From Roseiarcus sp037446355 (GTDB taxonomy: Bacteria; Pseudomonadota; Alphaproteobacteria; Rhizobiales; Beijerinckiaceae), in NCBI GenBank assembly GCA_037446355.1, contig JBBIIT010000011.1, forward strand, positions 10,561 to 74,560: a stretch of DNA of 64,000 nt, written 5' to 3'. The notes under the pieces are model-generated. The model was given only the letters and a program-made list of their open reading frames with translations, had not been told where the DNA came from and searched no databases. Positions 25,501-33,819 of this stretch are shown one piece after another. The stretch's first letter is position 1, and every line of letters starts with the position of its first letter. The position numbers and the translations under genes were made by a program.

Positions 25501-26307
25501 ATGGCGGAGCGCGCCAGACGCCGCAGGGCGTTGATCATTTTGCACCAGGCCCATTCGACGCCGGGGCGAATCGGTAAGCGCCTGCAAGCGCAAGGCGTCG
25601 AACTCGACGTGCGCCGACCCGCGCTCGGCGACGAGCTTCCGACCGACATGGAAACCCATGACGGCGTGGTCGTGTTCGGCGGCCCGATGAGCGCCAACGA
25701 CTCGGACGAATGGGTCAAGCGAGAGATTGACTGGCTCGCCCTGCCGCTGCGCCGGCAAAGGCCGTTTCTCGGAGTATGCCTGGGCGCGCAGATGCTCGCG
25801 CGCCACCTTGGCGCCCGCGTTTACGCCCATCCTGAGCAGCGCGGCGAGGCCGGGTATTATCCACTGCGACCGACCGCCGCGGCGGACCGGCTGTGCGGGC
25901 GGCGCTTTCCGCGCTTCGCGTATCAATGGCACTTCGACGGCTTCGACCTGCCGTGCGGCGGCGAACTGCTGGCCTCGGGCCCGGGCGATTTTCCCAATCA
26001 GGCCTTTCGCTATGGCCGCAACGCGGTGGCGCTGCAATTCCATCCCGAAGTGACCTATCAGATGATGTGCCGCTGGACGACGCGCGCCGCCGAGAAGCTG
26101 ACCCGCCCCGGCGCGCAGCCGCCGCGCCAGCATCTCGAAGGTTGGTTCCAGCACGACGGCGCGGTGGCGACTTGGCTCGACGCCTTCCTTGGCGACTGGA
26201 TCGCCGACCGCCTGGCGCCGATGCGCGAGGAGGCCCAAACCACCGCGACGCGTCGCGCCTTCGCCGGGCGTCGCGTGGAGCCGCTCGTCGCGGCCTCCGC
26301 GCGCTAA
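25501..26307 (+). CDS. Class I glutamine amidotransferase family protein
   Basis: The 268-residue protein has the class I glutamine-amidotransferase triad: nucleophile Cys in LGVCLGAQMLARHL and the His-Glu pair in ALQFHPEVTY. The DGVVVFGGPMSANDSDEW segment is typical of the stand-alone GuaA-like amidotransferases (GMP synthase-glutamine amidotransferase domain proteins) often misannotated as glutamine amidotransferase of carbamoyl-phosphate synthase. No synthase partner is fused or adjacent, so the acceptor is unknown. The ATG at 25501 has GGGGA just upstream. It overlaps the convergent xseA by 4 bases. Confidence 0.85.
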   Translation: MAERARRRRALIILHQAHSTPGRIGKRLQAQGVELDVRRPALGDELPTDMETHDGVVVFGGPMSANDSDEWVKREIDWLALPLRRQRPFLGVCLGAQMLARHLGARVYAHPEQRGEAGYYPLRPTAAADRLCGRRFPRFAYQWHFDGFDLPCGGELLASGPGDFPNQAFRYGRNAVALQFHPEVTYQMMCRWTTRAAEKLTRPGAQPPRQHLEGWFQHDGAVATWLDAFLGDWIADRLAPMREEAQTTATRRAFAGRRVEPLVAASAR

Positions 26308-27863
26308 AACAACGAACTCTGGTCTTCATCGTCGCGTTGACGCCGGGCGCGTTTGGGCGCGCCGCCGCCGACCGCCGCCGAGACCTCGCCGTCCGCGAAT
26401 TCGATTCGCAGACTTTGTCCGCGCGCGATTTCGGCGGCGCGCCGCAGCGGCGAGCCGTTTTCGTCGCGCACGAGCGCGAAGCCGCGCGCCAATACGCTGC
26501 GATAGCTGACCGCGCCCAACAATTGCGCCGCCGCGCCAAGACGCGCGCGGCGCGCGCGCGAGGCGTCGTCATAGGCGCGGCGCAAGCGCGCTTCCAGCTT
26601 CGGCAGTGCGGTTCCTCGATCCTGCGCGCGCCGCACAGCGTCGCGCCGGGCCTCGCGCAGATATGCGGCCGCGGCAATCGTCAGCGCCTCGCGGGGCCTT
26701 AGCGTAAGCGCCGCTCCGGCGCGCTGCAATCTTTGCGCGAGCGCGCGCTGGCGTTCGCGCGCGGCGGCGGCATGGGCCTTGGGCGAATGGGCGGCCAGAC
26801 GGCGCGAGAGCAGGGCGAGCCGCAGCGCGCGCGCGTCGAACCCTTCTCTCGCGCGCGCTTTCAGCTCCGCGCGAGCCTGATCGAGGCGCTGACGCGGCCC
26901 GGCCAGCACCGCTTCGGCCGAAGGCAGCGCGCGGGCGAGCGCGCGAAAGTCGCTTCGCCTTCGCTGCGCGAGCCGCAAAATTGCGCCGCGACCGCGCGCG
27001 TCGAGATCGACGAGCCTGGCGATCAATTCGCCGCGCACGGGCACGCTGAGTTCGGCCGCCGCCGTCGGCGTCGGGGCGCGCAGATCCGCGGCGTGGTCGA
27101 TCAGCGTCCAGTCGGTTTCGTGGCCGACGGCGGCGATGAGCGGAATATCGCTTTCCGCCGCCGCGCGCACAACGATTTCCTCGTTGAAACCCCAGAGGTC
27201 TTCGAGCGAGCCGCCGCCGCGCGCGACGATCAAGAGATCGGGCCTCGGGATTTTGCCGTCCGCCGGCAACGCGTTGAAGCCGCGAATGGCGCCCGCGACT
27301 TCGGCCGCCGAAGTCTCGCCCTGCACGCGCACCGGCCAGACCAGCACATGTACGGGAAAGCGGTCGGACAAGCGATGCAGGATGTCGCGGATGACGGCGC
27401 CGGTCGGCGAAGTGACGACGCCGATCACGCGCGGCATATAGGGCGGCAATTGCTTGCGCGCGGGATCGAACAGGCCCTCGGCGGCAAGCTTCCTGCGCCT
27501 GGCTTCGAGCAGCGCCATCAGTGCGCCGACGCCCGCCGGCTCGATCGATTCGATGATGATCTGATAGGCCGACTTGCCGGGGAAGGTGGTGATCTTGCCG
27601 GTGGCGATCACCTCGAGGCCCTCCTCCGGACGCACGCGCATCCGGCCGAAGACGCCCTTCCAGATCACAGCGTCGAGCCGCGCTCCGGCGTCCTTGATCG
27701 AAAAATAGACGTGGCCGGAGGAATGCGGGCCGCGATAGCCCGAGATTTCGCCGCGCACCCGGACGTAACCGAAGCGGTCCTCGAGCGTGCGCTTCAGCGC
27801 CCCCGCGAGTTCGCTGACGGTGATTTCGGTCGCGTTGGAGGCGATCGCGTCGGATTCGGCCAT
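26304..27863 (-). CDS. xseA: Exodeoxyribonuclease VII large subunit
   Basis: The 519-residue protein is the catalytic large subunit of ExoVII, which with XseB degrades single-stranded DNA. It has the N-terminal OB fold (about 15-110, with ISGYRGPHSSGHVYFSIKD), then the catalytic domain with VIGVVTSPTGAVIRDI, ARGGGSLEDLWGFNEE and AVGHETDWTLIDH, and a long Arg/Ala-rich coiled-coil C-terminus. The tail is more Arg-rich than in E. coli and ends with a basic patch. xseB is not adjacent. A DUF2865 gene diverges from it. Confidence 0.95.
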   Translation of the reverse strand: MAESDAIASNATEITVSELAGALKRTLEDRFGYVRVRGEISGYRGPHSSGHVYFSIKDAGARLDAVIWKGVFGRMRVRPEEGLEVIATGKITTFPGKSAYQIIIESIEPAGVGALMALLEARRRKLAAEGLFDPARKQLPPYMPRVIGVVTSPTGAVIRDILHRLSDRFPVHVLVWPVRVQGETSAAEVAGAIRGFNALPADGKIPRPDLLIVARGGGSLEDLWGFNEEIVVRAAAESDIPLIAAVGHETDWTLIDHAADLRAPTPTAAAELSVPVRGELIARLVDLDARGRGAILRLAQRRRSDFRALARALPSAEAVLAGPRQRLDQARAELKARAREGFDARALRLALLSRRLAAHSPKAHAAAARERQRALAQRLQRAGAALTLRPREALTIAAAAYLREARRDAVRRAQDRGTALPKLEARLRRAYDDASRARRARLGAAAQLLGAVSYRSVLARGFALVRDENGSPLRRAAEIARGQSLRIEFADGEVSAAVGGGAPKRARRQRDDEDQSSLF

Positions 27864-28014
27864 GGCGCGACTATGCCCGAGGGCGCCGCCGGGGGCCAGT
27901 GGCGCATCGCCATCATCCCGCCGTCTTGTCTCGGCACAAGCCTTTGGTTAATCGGGGGCGCGCGCCGGGGATCGCCGCGCCACAGCGATGGACCCTAGAG
28001 GATTCGCGCCAGCG

Positions 28015-29223
28015 ATGCGGTTTTTGTTTTCGGCCCGGGCCGCCGGCAAGGCGCGGCGGAACTGGATGGCGGCCCTGGTCGCCGCGATCGGGCTCGGCGT
28101 CGTGCTCGTCCGCCCCGAAACCGCGCTCTCGCAAGGAGCCGAATGCGACCGGCTACGCCAAGCCATTGCCGACGCATCCCGCAACAATCAGGGCGCGCAG
28201 TTCCAGGCGGCGGCGGAGCGCCAGCGCGGCGAACTCGATCGCACCCAGGCCTATGCGCGCTCGATCGGCTGCGACAACAAGAAATTCCTCATTTTCGGAT
28301 CGGATCCGCCGGCCCAATGCGGGCAGATCAACGGCCAGATCGCACGGATGCGGGCCAATCTCGACGATCTCTCAGTGCGCGCCGGCGGCGGCCCGGGCGG
28401 GCGCGGCGAACTGATCGCGCGCTACAACGCCCAGTGCACGAACCAGGCGCAGAAGTCTCCGGGTCTGCTCGATGCGCTGTTCGGCGGGCAGCCGAGCGCG
28501 AACGACGCTCCTGTCGACCAACCGCTCACCCCGGACGGCTCGCTGGTCGAGAAGCCCGGCGAAGCGCGCGCGGGTTCGAAGGCGGTCTGCGTTCGCGCCT
28601 GCGACGGCGCCTTCTTCCCGGTTTCCTATTCGGCGAGCGGCGGACGCCTCGACGGGCTCGAGGACATGTGCCGCGCCCTGTGCCCGAATGCGGACGTCGC
28701 CCTCTACACTTATCCGGCCAGCGGCGAAATCGAGCAGGCTGTGTCGATCAATGGCGCGCGTTACATGGACAGTCCGACGGCGCTGAAATTCCGGCAGTCG
28801 TTCGACTCGACCTGCTCGTGCCGCCGCCGCGGCCAGAGTTGGGCGCAGGCGCTCGTCAACGCCGAGGCCAAGCTCGGCCAACAGGGCAAGACCGACATCA
28901 TTGTCACCGCCGAGAAATCGGCCGAAATGTCGCGCCCCAAGATCGACTCCAAATCCGATCCGAAGACAAAGGCGGCGGGGGCGGCCACGGCCACGGCCGC
29001 GACGGCCAAGTCCGGACTGAAGATCGCGCCCGGGACCGACGTCAACGGAGTCGACACGACCTTGAGTCAGCAGACGGCGACCATCAGCCGCGAAGCCTCG
29101 GGCATCGCCGGCGGCGACGCCAAGGCGGGCGCCGTGGTCGGCGAAGATCAGGGACGTACGATCGAGACGATCGGCCCGGACGGCGTCAAGCGCAAGGTCA
29201 GGATAGTCGGGCCGACGCTCTAG
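28015..29223 (+). CDS. DUF2865 domain exported protein
   Basis: The 402-residue protein has an N-terminal hydrophobic segment (WMAALVAAIGLGVVL) that could be a signal anchor, a central region with several Cys, and a DUF2865 domain: CVRACDGAFFPVSYS, MCRALCPNADVALYTYP and CSCRRRGQSWAQALVNAEA, all hallmark blocks with conserved Cys. This family is Rhizobiales-specific and its function is unknown. The start is not certain: ATG at 27988 would add 9 residues. It overlaps the 3' end of gltX (opposite strand) by 26 bases and diverges from xseA. Confidence 0.85.
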   Translation: MRFLFSARAAGKARRNWMAALVAAIGLGVVLVRPETALSQGAECDRLRQAIADASRNNQGAQFQAAAERQRGELDRTQAYARSIGCDNKKFLIFGSDPPAQCGQINGQIARMRANLDDLSVRAGGGPGGRGELIARYNAQCTNQAQKSPGLLDALFGGQPSANDAPVDQPLTPDGSLVEKPGEARAGSKAVCVRACDGAFFPVSYSASGGRLDGLEDMCRALCPNADVALYTYPASGEIEQAVSINGARYMDSPTALKFRQSFDSTCSCRRRGQSWAQALVNAEAKLGQQGKTDIIVTAEKSAEMSRPKIDSKSDPKTKAAGAATATAATAKSGLKIAPGTDVNGVDTTLSQQTATISREASGIAGGDAKAGAVVGEDQGRTIETIGPDGVKRKVRIVGPTL

Positions 29224-30535
29224 CGCGCCCGATCAACGGCAACAGCGCGGCGAGTTCGGGTCCGGATTCGCGGCCCGTCAGCGCAAGGCGCAAGGGGTGA
29301 AAGAGTTCGCGTCCCTTGCGGCCGGTCGCTTTCTTCAACGTCGCGGTCCACTCGCCCCAGGTCGCGGCGCTCCAAGGTTCCGCCGGTAGCGCCTGCGCGG
29401 CTTGAGCGAGGAAGTCGGCGTCCTCGACAATACCGCCGGCCTCTCCGTGAACCACTTCCCACCAGTCGCGCGCCTCCTCGAAGCGCGCGAGATTGCCGCG
29501 CACCGCGAGCCAGAACGGCTCCGCCCCGGCGCCGGTCACGCCTAGGGCCGCGAGCCGAGCGCGCGCCGCGTCGAACGCCATCATATGCAGCGTGCGCGCC
29601 GAAAGCGCGCGCAACTCGGCCTCGTCGAAGCGCGCGGCGGCCTGGCTGAGGCGAGAGAGATCGAAATTAGCGGCGAGTTCGTCGAGCGAAGCGATGGGAC
29701 GCACCGACTCGGCCGAGCCGACCAGCACCGCCAGCGCCGCCGCCGCGAGCGCCTCGACGCCGCTTTCGCGCAGTGAGGAGATCGACAACGCGCCGGTCCG
29801 CTTGGAGAGCCCCTCGCCGTTGGCGTCGGTCAGCAGATTGTGATGGCCGAACATCGGCGCGTGGCCGGCGAGCGCCTCGAATATCTGGATTTGTACGGCG
29901 GTATTGGTGACGTGATCCTCGCCGCGAATGACGTGAGTGACGCCAAGATCGACGTCGTCGGCCACCGAAGGCAGCGTGTAGAGATAGGAGCCGTCCTCGC
30001 GGCGCAACACCGGATCGGACAGCGAAGCGCAGTCGATATGGCTGGGTCCGCGCACCAGATCGTCCCAGCGCACGGTCGTCGGCGCCAGCTTGAAACGCCA
30101 GTGCGGGCGCCGGCCCGAAGCCTCGAGCGCCGCGCGCTCGGCTTCGGAGAGACGCAGCGCGGCGCGGTCGTAGATCGGCGGCTTGCCCAGCGCCTGCTGT
30201 CGCTTGCGGCGGCGGTCGAGTTCTTCCGAGGTTTCGTAGCAAGGATAAAGTCGGCCCTGCTCGCGCAAGGCGTTGGCTGCCGCATCGTACAGCGACACGC
30301 GCTGCGACTGCCGCTCCACCAGGTCCGCACGGATACCGAGCCAGGCCAAATCCACCTCGATCGCCTCGGCGTATTCGACGCGCGAACGCTCCAGATCCGT
30401 GTCGTCGAAGCGCAGGATGAACTTGCCATGATGACGGCGCGCGAACAGCCAGTTCAGCAATGCGGTGCGCGCATTGCCGATATGGATACGGCCGGTCGGC
30501 GAGGGCGCAAAACGAACAACAGGGGCGGCGGACAT
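29198..30535 (-). CDS. gltX: Glutamyl-tRNA synthetase
   Basis: The 445-residue class I synthetase charges tRNA-Glu. It has the HIGH-type signature RFAPSPTGRIHIGNARTAL near the N-terminus, the RFDDTDLERS block, and the KMSKS-type loop GEGLSKRTGAL. At 445 residues it resembles the shorter GltX2 form found with a second GltX in many alphaproteobacteria, but only one copy is in this window. The ATG at 30535 has AAGG at good distance. A 26-base overlap with the DUF2865 gene ends the locus. A tRNA-Glu gene is present elsewhere in the window (59438-59513). Confidence 0.95.
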   Translation of the reverse strand: MSAAPVVRFAPSPTGRIHIGNARTALLNWLFARRHHGKFILRFDDTDLERSRVEYAEAIEVDLAWLGIRADLVERQSQRVSLYDAAANALREQGRLYPCYETSEELDRRRKRQQALGKPPIYDRAALRLSEAERAALEASGRRPHWRFKLAPTTVRWDDLVRGPSHIDCASLSDPVLRREDGSYLYTLPSVADDVDLGVTHVIRGEDHVTNTAVQIQIFEALAGHAPMFGHHNLLTDANGEGLSKRTGALSISSLRESGVEALAAAALAVLVGSAESVRPIASLDELAANFDLSRLSQAAARFDEAELRALSARTLHMMAFDAARARLAALGVTGAGAEPFWLAVRGNLARFEEARDWWEVVHGEAGGIVEDADFLAQAAQALPAEPWSAATWGEWTATLKKATGRKGRELFHPLRLALTGRESGPELAALLPLIGRARASARLS

Positions 30536-30615
30536 AGCGGCCTTCATAGAAGCGTCGCGCGTGCGCGGCAATATGCGCCATCGCCCGATTCGTACGACGG
30601 GCGCTAGGATATATT

Positions 30616-31764
30616 ATGACGATTTCCGCCCTGGCCGCAGGAGTGGCGGCCGTGAGTCTAGGCCTCCACGTCGCGAGCGCGGCGGTGGCGGCGCGCCGTT
30701 GCCGCAACTCGAAGGCCGCCGATCCCGCCCCCAATCCGCCGCCGCCCGTCTCGATCGTGCAACCGCTTTGCGGGGTGGAGACGTTTTCGCGCGAAACGCT
30801 CGCCTCGATCTTCGCGCTCGACTATCCCGACTACGAGATTCTCTTTTGCATCGCCGACGGCGCCGATCCGGCGGCGCCGCTGGTGCGAGGCTTTATGTCC
30901 GCGCATCCAAATATCCCGGCGCGTCTGCTGATCGGCGACGATCGCGTCAGCGCCAATCCGAAACTGAACAACATCGTCAAAGGTTGGAAGGCGGCGCGAC
31001 ACGGCTGGATCGTCATCGCCGATTCCAATGTGCTGATGCCCAAGGACTACATCCAGCGCTTGCAGTCGCGCTGGCGCCCCGACACCGGCATCGTTTGCGC
31101 CCCGCCGATCGGCGCGCGCCCGCTAGGCTTCGCCGCCCAACTCGAATGCGCGTTCCTCAACACCTATCAGGCGCGCTGGCAATATGCGGGCGAGGGGGTC
31201 GGCTACGGCTTCGCCCAGGGCAAGACGATGTTTTGGCGGCGGGACATATTGGAGGCGGGCGGCGGCATCGAGGCGCTGGGGGCCGAGATCGCCGAGGACG
31301 CGGCCTCGACCAAGCTGGTGCACCGGCAAGGATTGCGCGCCCATCTCGTCGACCGGCCGTTCGCGCAGCCGCTCGGGCGGCGGCGGCTTGGCGAAGTCTG
31401 GAAGCGTCAGTTGCGCTGGGCGCGGCTACGGCGCGCGACATTCGCAATCTACTATCTGCCCGAGATTTTCACGACCAGCCTGTTCACGCTGGTCGCCGCC
31501 GCGCTCGGCGCGGCCGAGCTTGGACTGAGTTCGTTCACGGCTTTCGCGCTCGCCGCCGCGATCTGGTACGGAACGGAGGCGGCGCTCGCGTGGGCGGCCG
31601 ACTGGCCGCGCTCCTGGCTCTCGCCGCTCGCCTGGGCCTTGCGCGATCTCATGTTGCCCTGGCTTTGGGTGCAAGGATGGATCGGCGACAATTTTGAATG
31701 GCGCGGAAATGCGATGACCGTCGACGAGGACTCATGGGCCGCCGACGGCGCCGGACGGGGCTAG
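30616..31764 (+). CDS. Glycosyltransferase family 21-like (ceramide glucosyltransferase/HpnI type)
   Basis: The 382-residue protein has an N-terminal membrane helix (about 4-24), a GT-A domain and three to four C-terminal helices, the GT21 layout. Motifs visible are PPVSIVQPLCGVETF, the DSNVLMP metal-binding region, AEDAASTKLV and the downstream RQLRWARLRR, matching the (Q/R)xxRW motif of the family. Such enzymes add hexose to ceramide or, in hopanoid clusters, to bacteriohopanetetrol (HpnI). No hpn or sphingolipid gene is adjacent, so the acceptor lipid is not determined. Its 3' end overlaps the next, convergent gene by 4 bases. Confidence 0.85.
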   Translation: MTISALAAGVAAVSLGLHVASAAVAARRCRNSKAADPAPNPPPPVSIVQPLCGVETFSRETLASIFALDYPDYEILFCIADGADPAAPLVRGFMSAHPNIPARLLIGDDRVSANPKLNNIVKGWKAARHGWIVIADSNVLMPKDYIQRLQSRWRPDTGIVCAPPIGARPLGFAAQLECAFLNTYQARWQYAGEGVGYGFAQGKTMFWRRDILEAGGGIEALGAEIAEDAASTKLVHRQGLRAHLVDRPFAQPLGRRRLGEVWKRQLRWARLRRATFAIYYLPEIFTTSLFTLVAAALGAAELGLSSFTAFALAAAIWYGTEAALAWAADWPRSWLSPLAWALRDLMLPWLWVQGWIGDNFEWRGNAMTVDEDSWAADGAGRG

Positions 31765-32027
31765 CGCGCGCACGCGATCTCTTTCGGCTGACAGGCGATT
31801 CCCGGCGTCGAGCAATGCGCGGCGCCTGAGGCGTCGCGCAGGCAAGTCGCGCAGCCGTCGTTCCATTCCAGGCAAGTCAAATTACCGGCGCCATAACTTT
31901 GCAGCGTCGCCGCTTCAGGCGCGGGAACCGCGGGCGCCGCGTCGTCGGCGAGGGCGGGCGATAGAGCGCAGACCGCCAACATCAGCGCGGCGTACAGGCG
32001 GGCGACAGTAAGCCGAGCGTTCGTCAT
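31761..32027 (-). CDS. Hypothetical exported Cys-rich protein (88 aa)
   Basis: The 88-residue product has a signal peptide (RLYAALMLAVCALSPALA) and a mature domain with six Cys in about 40 residues (TCLEWNDGCATC, HCSTPGIACQ, IACAR), suggesting a disulfide-stabilised periplasmic fold. No family is recognised. It overlaps the convergent glycosyltransferase by 4 bases and sits 40 bases before serA on the same strand. Confidence 0.65.
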   Translation of the reverse strand: MTNARLTVARLYAALMLAVCALSPALADDAAPAVPAPEAATLQSYGAGNLTCLEWNDGCATCLRDASGAAHCSTPGIACQPKEIACAR

Positions 32028-32067
32028 GCCCGGTTTTTCGCCCGCCGCCGCGCGTTTGGCAATGGCC

Positions 32068-33648
32068 TCAGAACGTCAGCGCCTTGGCCTGGCGCACGCC
32101 CTGGATCTTGCTGACTTTGGCCAGCACTTCGTCGGGCGCCCTGCCGTCGATCGAGACCAGCGCGATCGCCGAACCGCCCTCCTCGTCGCGCCCGAGCGCG
32201 AAAGTGGCGATGTTGACGCCGGCCTCGCCCAGCAAACCCGCGAACTTGCCGATGAAGCCGGGCTTGTCCTCGTTGGTGACATAGATCATCGACGGAGTGA
32301 ATTCGGCGTCGACCTTGATGCCCTTGATCGCGAGGATGCGCGGCTTGCCGTCATGGAATACGGTGCCCCCGACCGATCGCTCCTGCTTCTCGGTCGTCAC
32401 CGAAAGCGTGATGAAGCTCTCGTAGTCGGCGCGCGACTCGCGCGTCACTTCATCGATGACGATGCCGCGATGGGCGGCGACCGAGGGCGCCGAAACAACA
32501 TTGATGTCGGCCATCGAGGGCCGCAACAGTCCGGCGATCGCGGCTGACGTCAGCGCCTTGGTCTTCAGTTTCGCGACCGCGCCCTCGTAGGTGATCGTCA
32601 CCTTCAGGATCGGCGAATCCGTGAGTTGGCCGGCGAATGAGCCGAGCCCCTGGGCGAGCGCGATGAACGGCTTCAGGCGCGGCGCCTCTTCGGCGGTGAT
32701 CGAAGGGAAGTTGACGGCGTTGGAGATCGCGCCGCGCGTCAGGTAGTCCGACATCTGCTCGGCGACCTGCAACGCGACATTCTCCTGCGCCTCCGAGGTC
32801 GAAGCGCCCAGATGCGGCGTCGCGACGACATTGGGATGGCCGAACAGCGGATTCTTGGTCGCCGGCTCCTCGATGAACACGTCGAACGCCGCACCCGCCA
32901 CATGGCCGGAATCGAGCGCCGCCCGGAGCGCGACTTCGTCAACCAGACCGCCGCGGGCGCAATTGATGATGCGCACGCCCTTCTTGGTCTTGGCGATATT
33001 CTCGGCCGAGAGAATGTTCTTGGTCTGGGCCGTCATTGGCGTGTGCAGCGTGATGACGTCGGCCTTGGCGAGCAACGTGTCGAGATCGACTTTCTCGACG
33101 CCGATCTCGGCGGCGCGCTCCTCGCTCAGGAACGGATCGAAGGCGACGACCCGCATCTTGAGGCCGATGCCGCGCTCGGCGACGATCGAGCCGATATTGC
33201 CGCAACCGATGATGCCGAGCGTCTTGCCCGTGATCTCGACGCCCATGAAGCGGTTCTTCTCCCACTTGCCGGCCTGCGTCGAGACGTCGGCGGTCGGGAT
33301 CTGGCGCGCGAGCGCGAACATCATCGCGATCGCGTGTTCGGCCGTCGTAATCGAATTGCCGAACGGGGTGTTCATCACGATCACGCCGCGCGCGGTGGCG
33401 GCGGGAATGTCGACGTTGTCGACGCCGATGCCGGCGCGGCCGATCACTTTCAGCTTGGTGGCGTGTTCGAGCAGCTTGGCCGTGACTTTGGTGTTGGAGC
33501 GGATGGCGAGGCCGTCATAGTCGCCGATGATCTTGGCGAGTTCTTCCTTGTCGAGACCGGGCTTCACATCGACTTCGACGCCGCGCTCCTTGAAGATGGC
33601 GACGGCGGCGGGGGAGAGTTTATCGGAGATGAGAACGCGAGGAGCCAT
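32068..33648 (-). CDS. serA: D-3-phosphoglycerate dehydrogenase
   Basis: The 526-residue enzyme oxidises 3-phosphoglycerate to 3-phosphohydroxypyruvate, the first step of serine synthesis. It is the long form: substrate/NAD domains (GKTLGIIGCGNIGSIVAER, RIINCARGGLVDEVAL), an intervening domain, and a C-terminal ACT domain (VTNEDKPGFIGKFAGLLGEA), where serine feedback may act. serC lies upstream on the same strand with a 171-base spacer that holds two hairpins, so the order serC-serA is the one found with the alphaproteobacterial serC leader. Confidence 0.97.
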   Translation of the reverse strand: MAPRVLISDKLSPAAVAIFKERGVEVDVKPGLDKEELAKIIGDYDGLAIRSNTKVTAKLLEHATKLKVIGRAGIGVDNVDIPAATARGVIVMNTPFGNSITTAEHAIAMMFALARQIPTADVSTQAGKWEKNRFMGVEITGKTLGIIGCGNIGSIVAERGIGLKMRVVAFDPFLSEERAAEIGVEKVDLDTLLAKADVITLHTPMTAQTKNILSAENIAKTKKGVRIINCARGGLVDEVALRAALDSGHVAGAAFDVFIEEPATKNPLFGHPNVVATPHLGASTSEAQENVALQVAEQMSDYLTRGAISNAVNFPSITAEEAPRLKPFIALAQGLGSFAGQLTDSPILKVTITYEGAVAKLKTKALTSAAIAGLLRPSMADINVVSAPSVAAHRGIVIDEVTRESRADYESFITLSVTTEKQERSVGGTVFHDGKPRILAIKGIKVDAEFTPSMIYVTNEDKPGFIGKFAGLLGEAGVNIATFALGRDEEGGSAIALVSIDGRAPDEVLAKVSKIQGVRQAKALTF

Positions 33649-33671
33649 GGGAAGGAACCTTTTGGGCGAAC

Positions 33672-33696
33672 CCTTTTCCCGTTTCGCGGGAAAAGG
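33672..33696 (-). repeat. Perfect 10-bp inverted repeat upstream of serA
   Basis: CCTTTTCCCG pairs perfectly with CGGGAAAAGG across a 5-base loop (TTTCG on the plus strand). It ends 23 bases before the serA ATG. It could be an attenuator, an RNA-processing or a stabilising hairpin, or an intergenic repeat. The serC-side stem at 33789-33808 has a different sequence. Confidence 0.6.
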
Positions 33697-33788
33697 CGTC
33701 GGCGCGGCCGACGGATGAGGGGAAAGTGGGATCGAAATGAGGGCGTCGCTTTGCGGCGAGCGCCCCTCTTGGGCGATTCGCGAAACCT

Positions 33789-33808
33789 TCTCCCGCGCGA
33801 GCGGGAGA
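33789..33808 (-). repeat. Perfect 8-bp inverted repeat just after serC
   Basis: TCTCCCGC pairs with GCGGGAGA around a GCGA loop, 12 bases past the serC stop. There is no strong T run, so it is more likely a processing or partial-termination hairpin than a full terminator. CTCTCCCGC-type palindromes are common intergenic elements in alphaproteobacteria. Confidence 0.5.
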
Positions 33809-33819
33809 GGAGATTTTCG

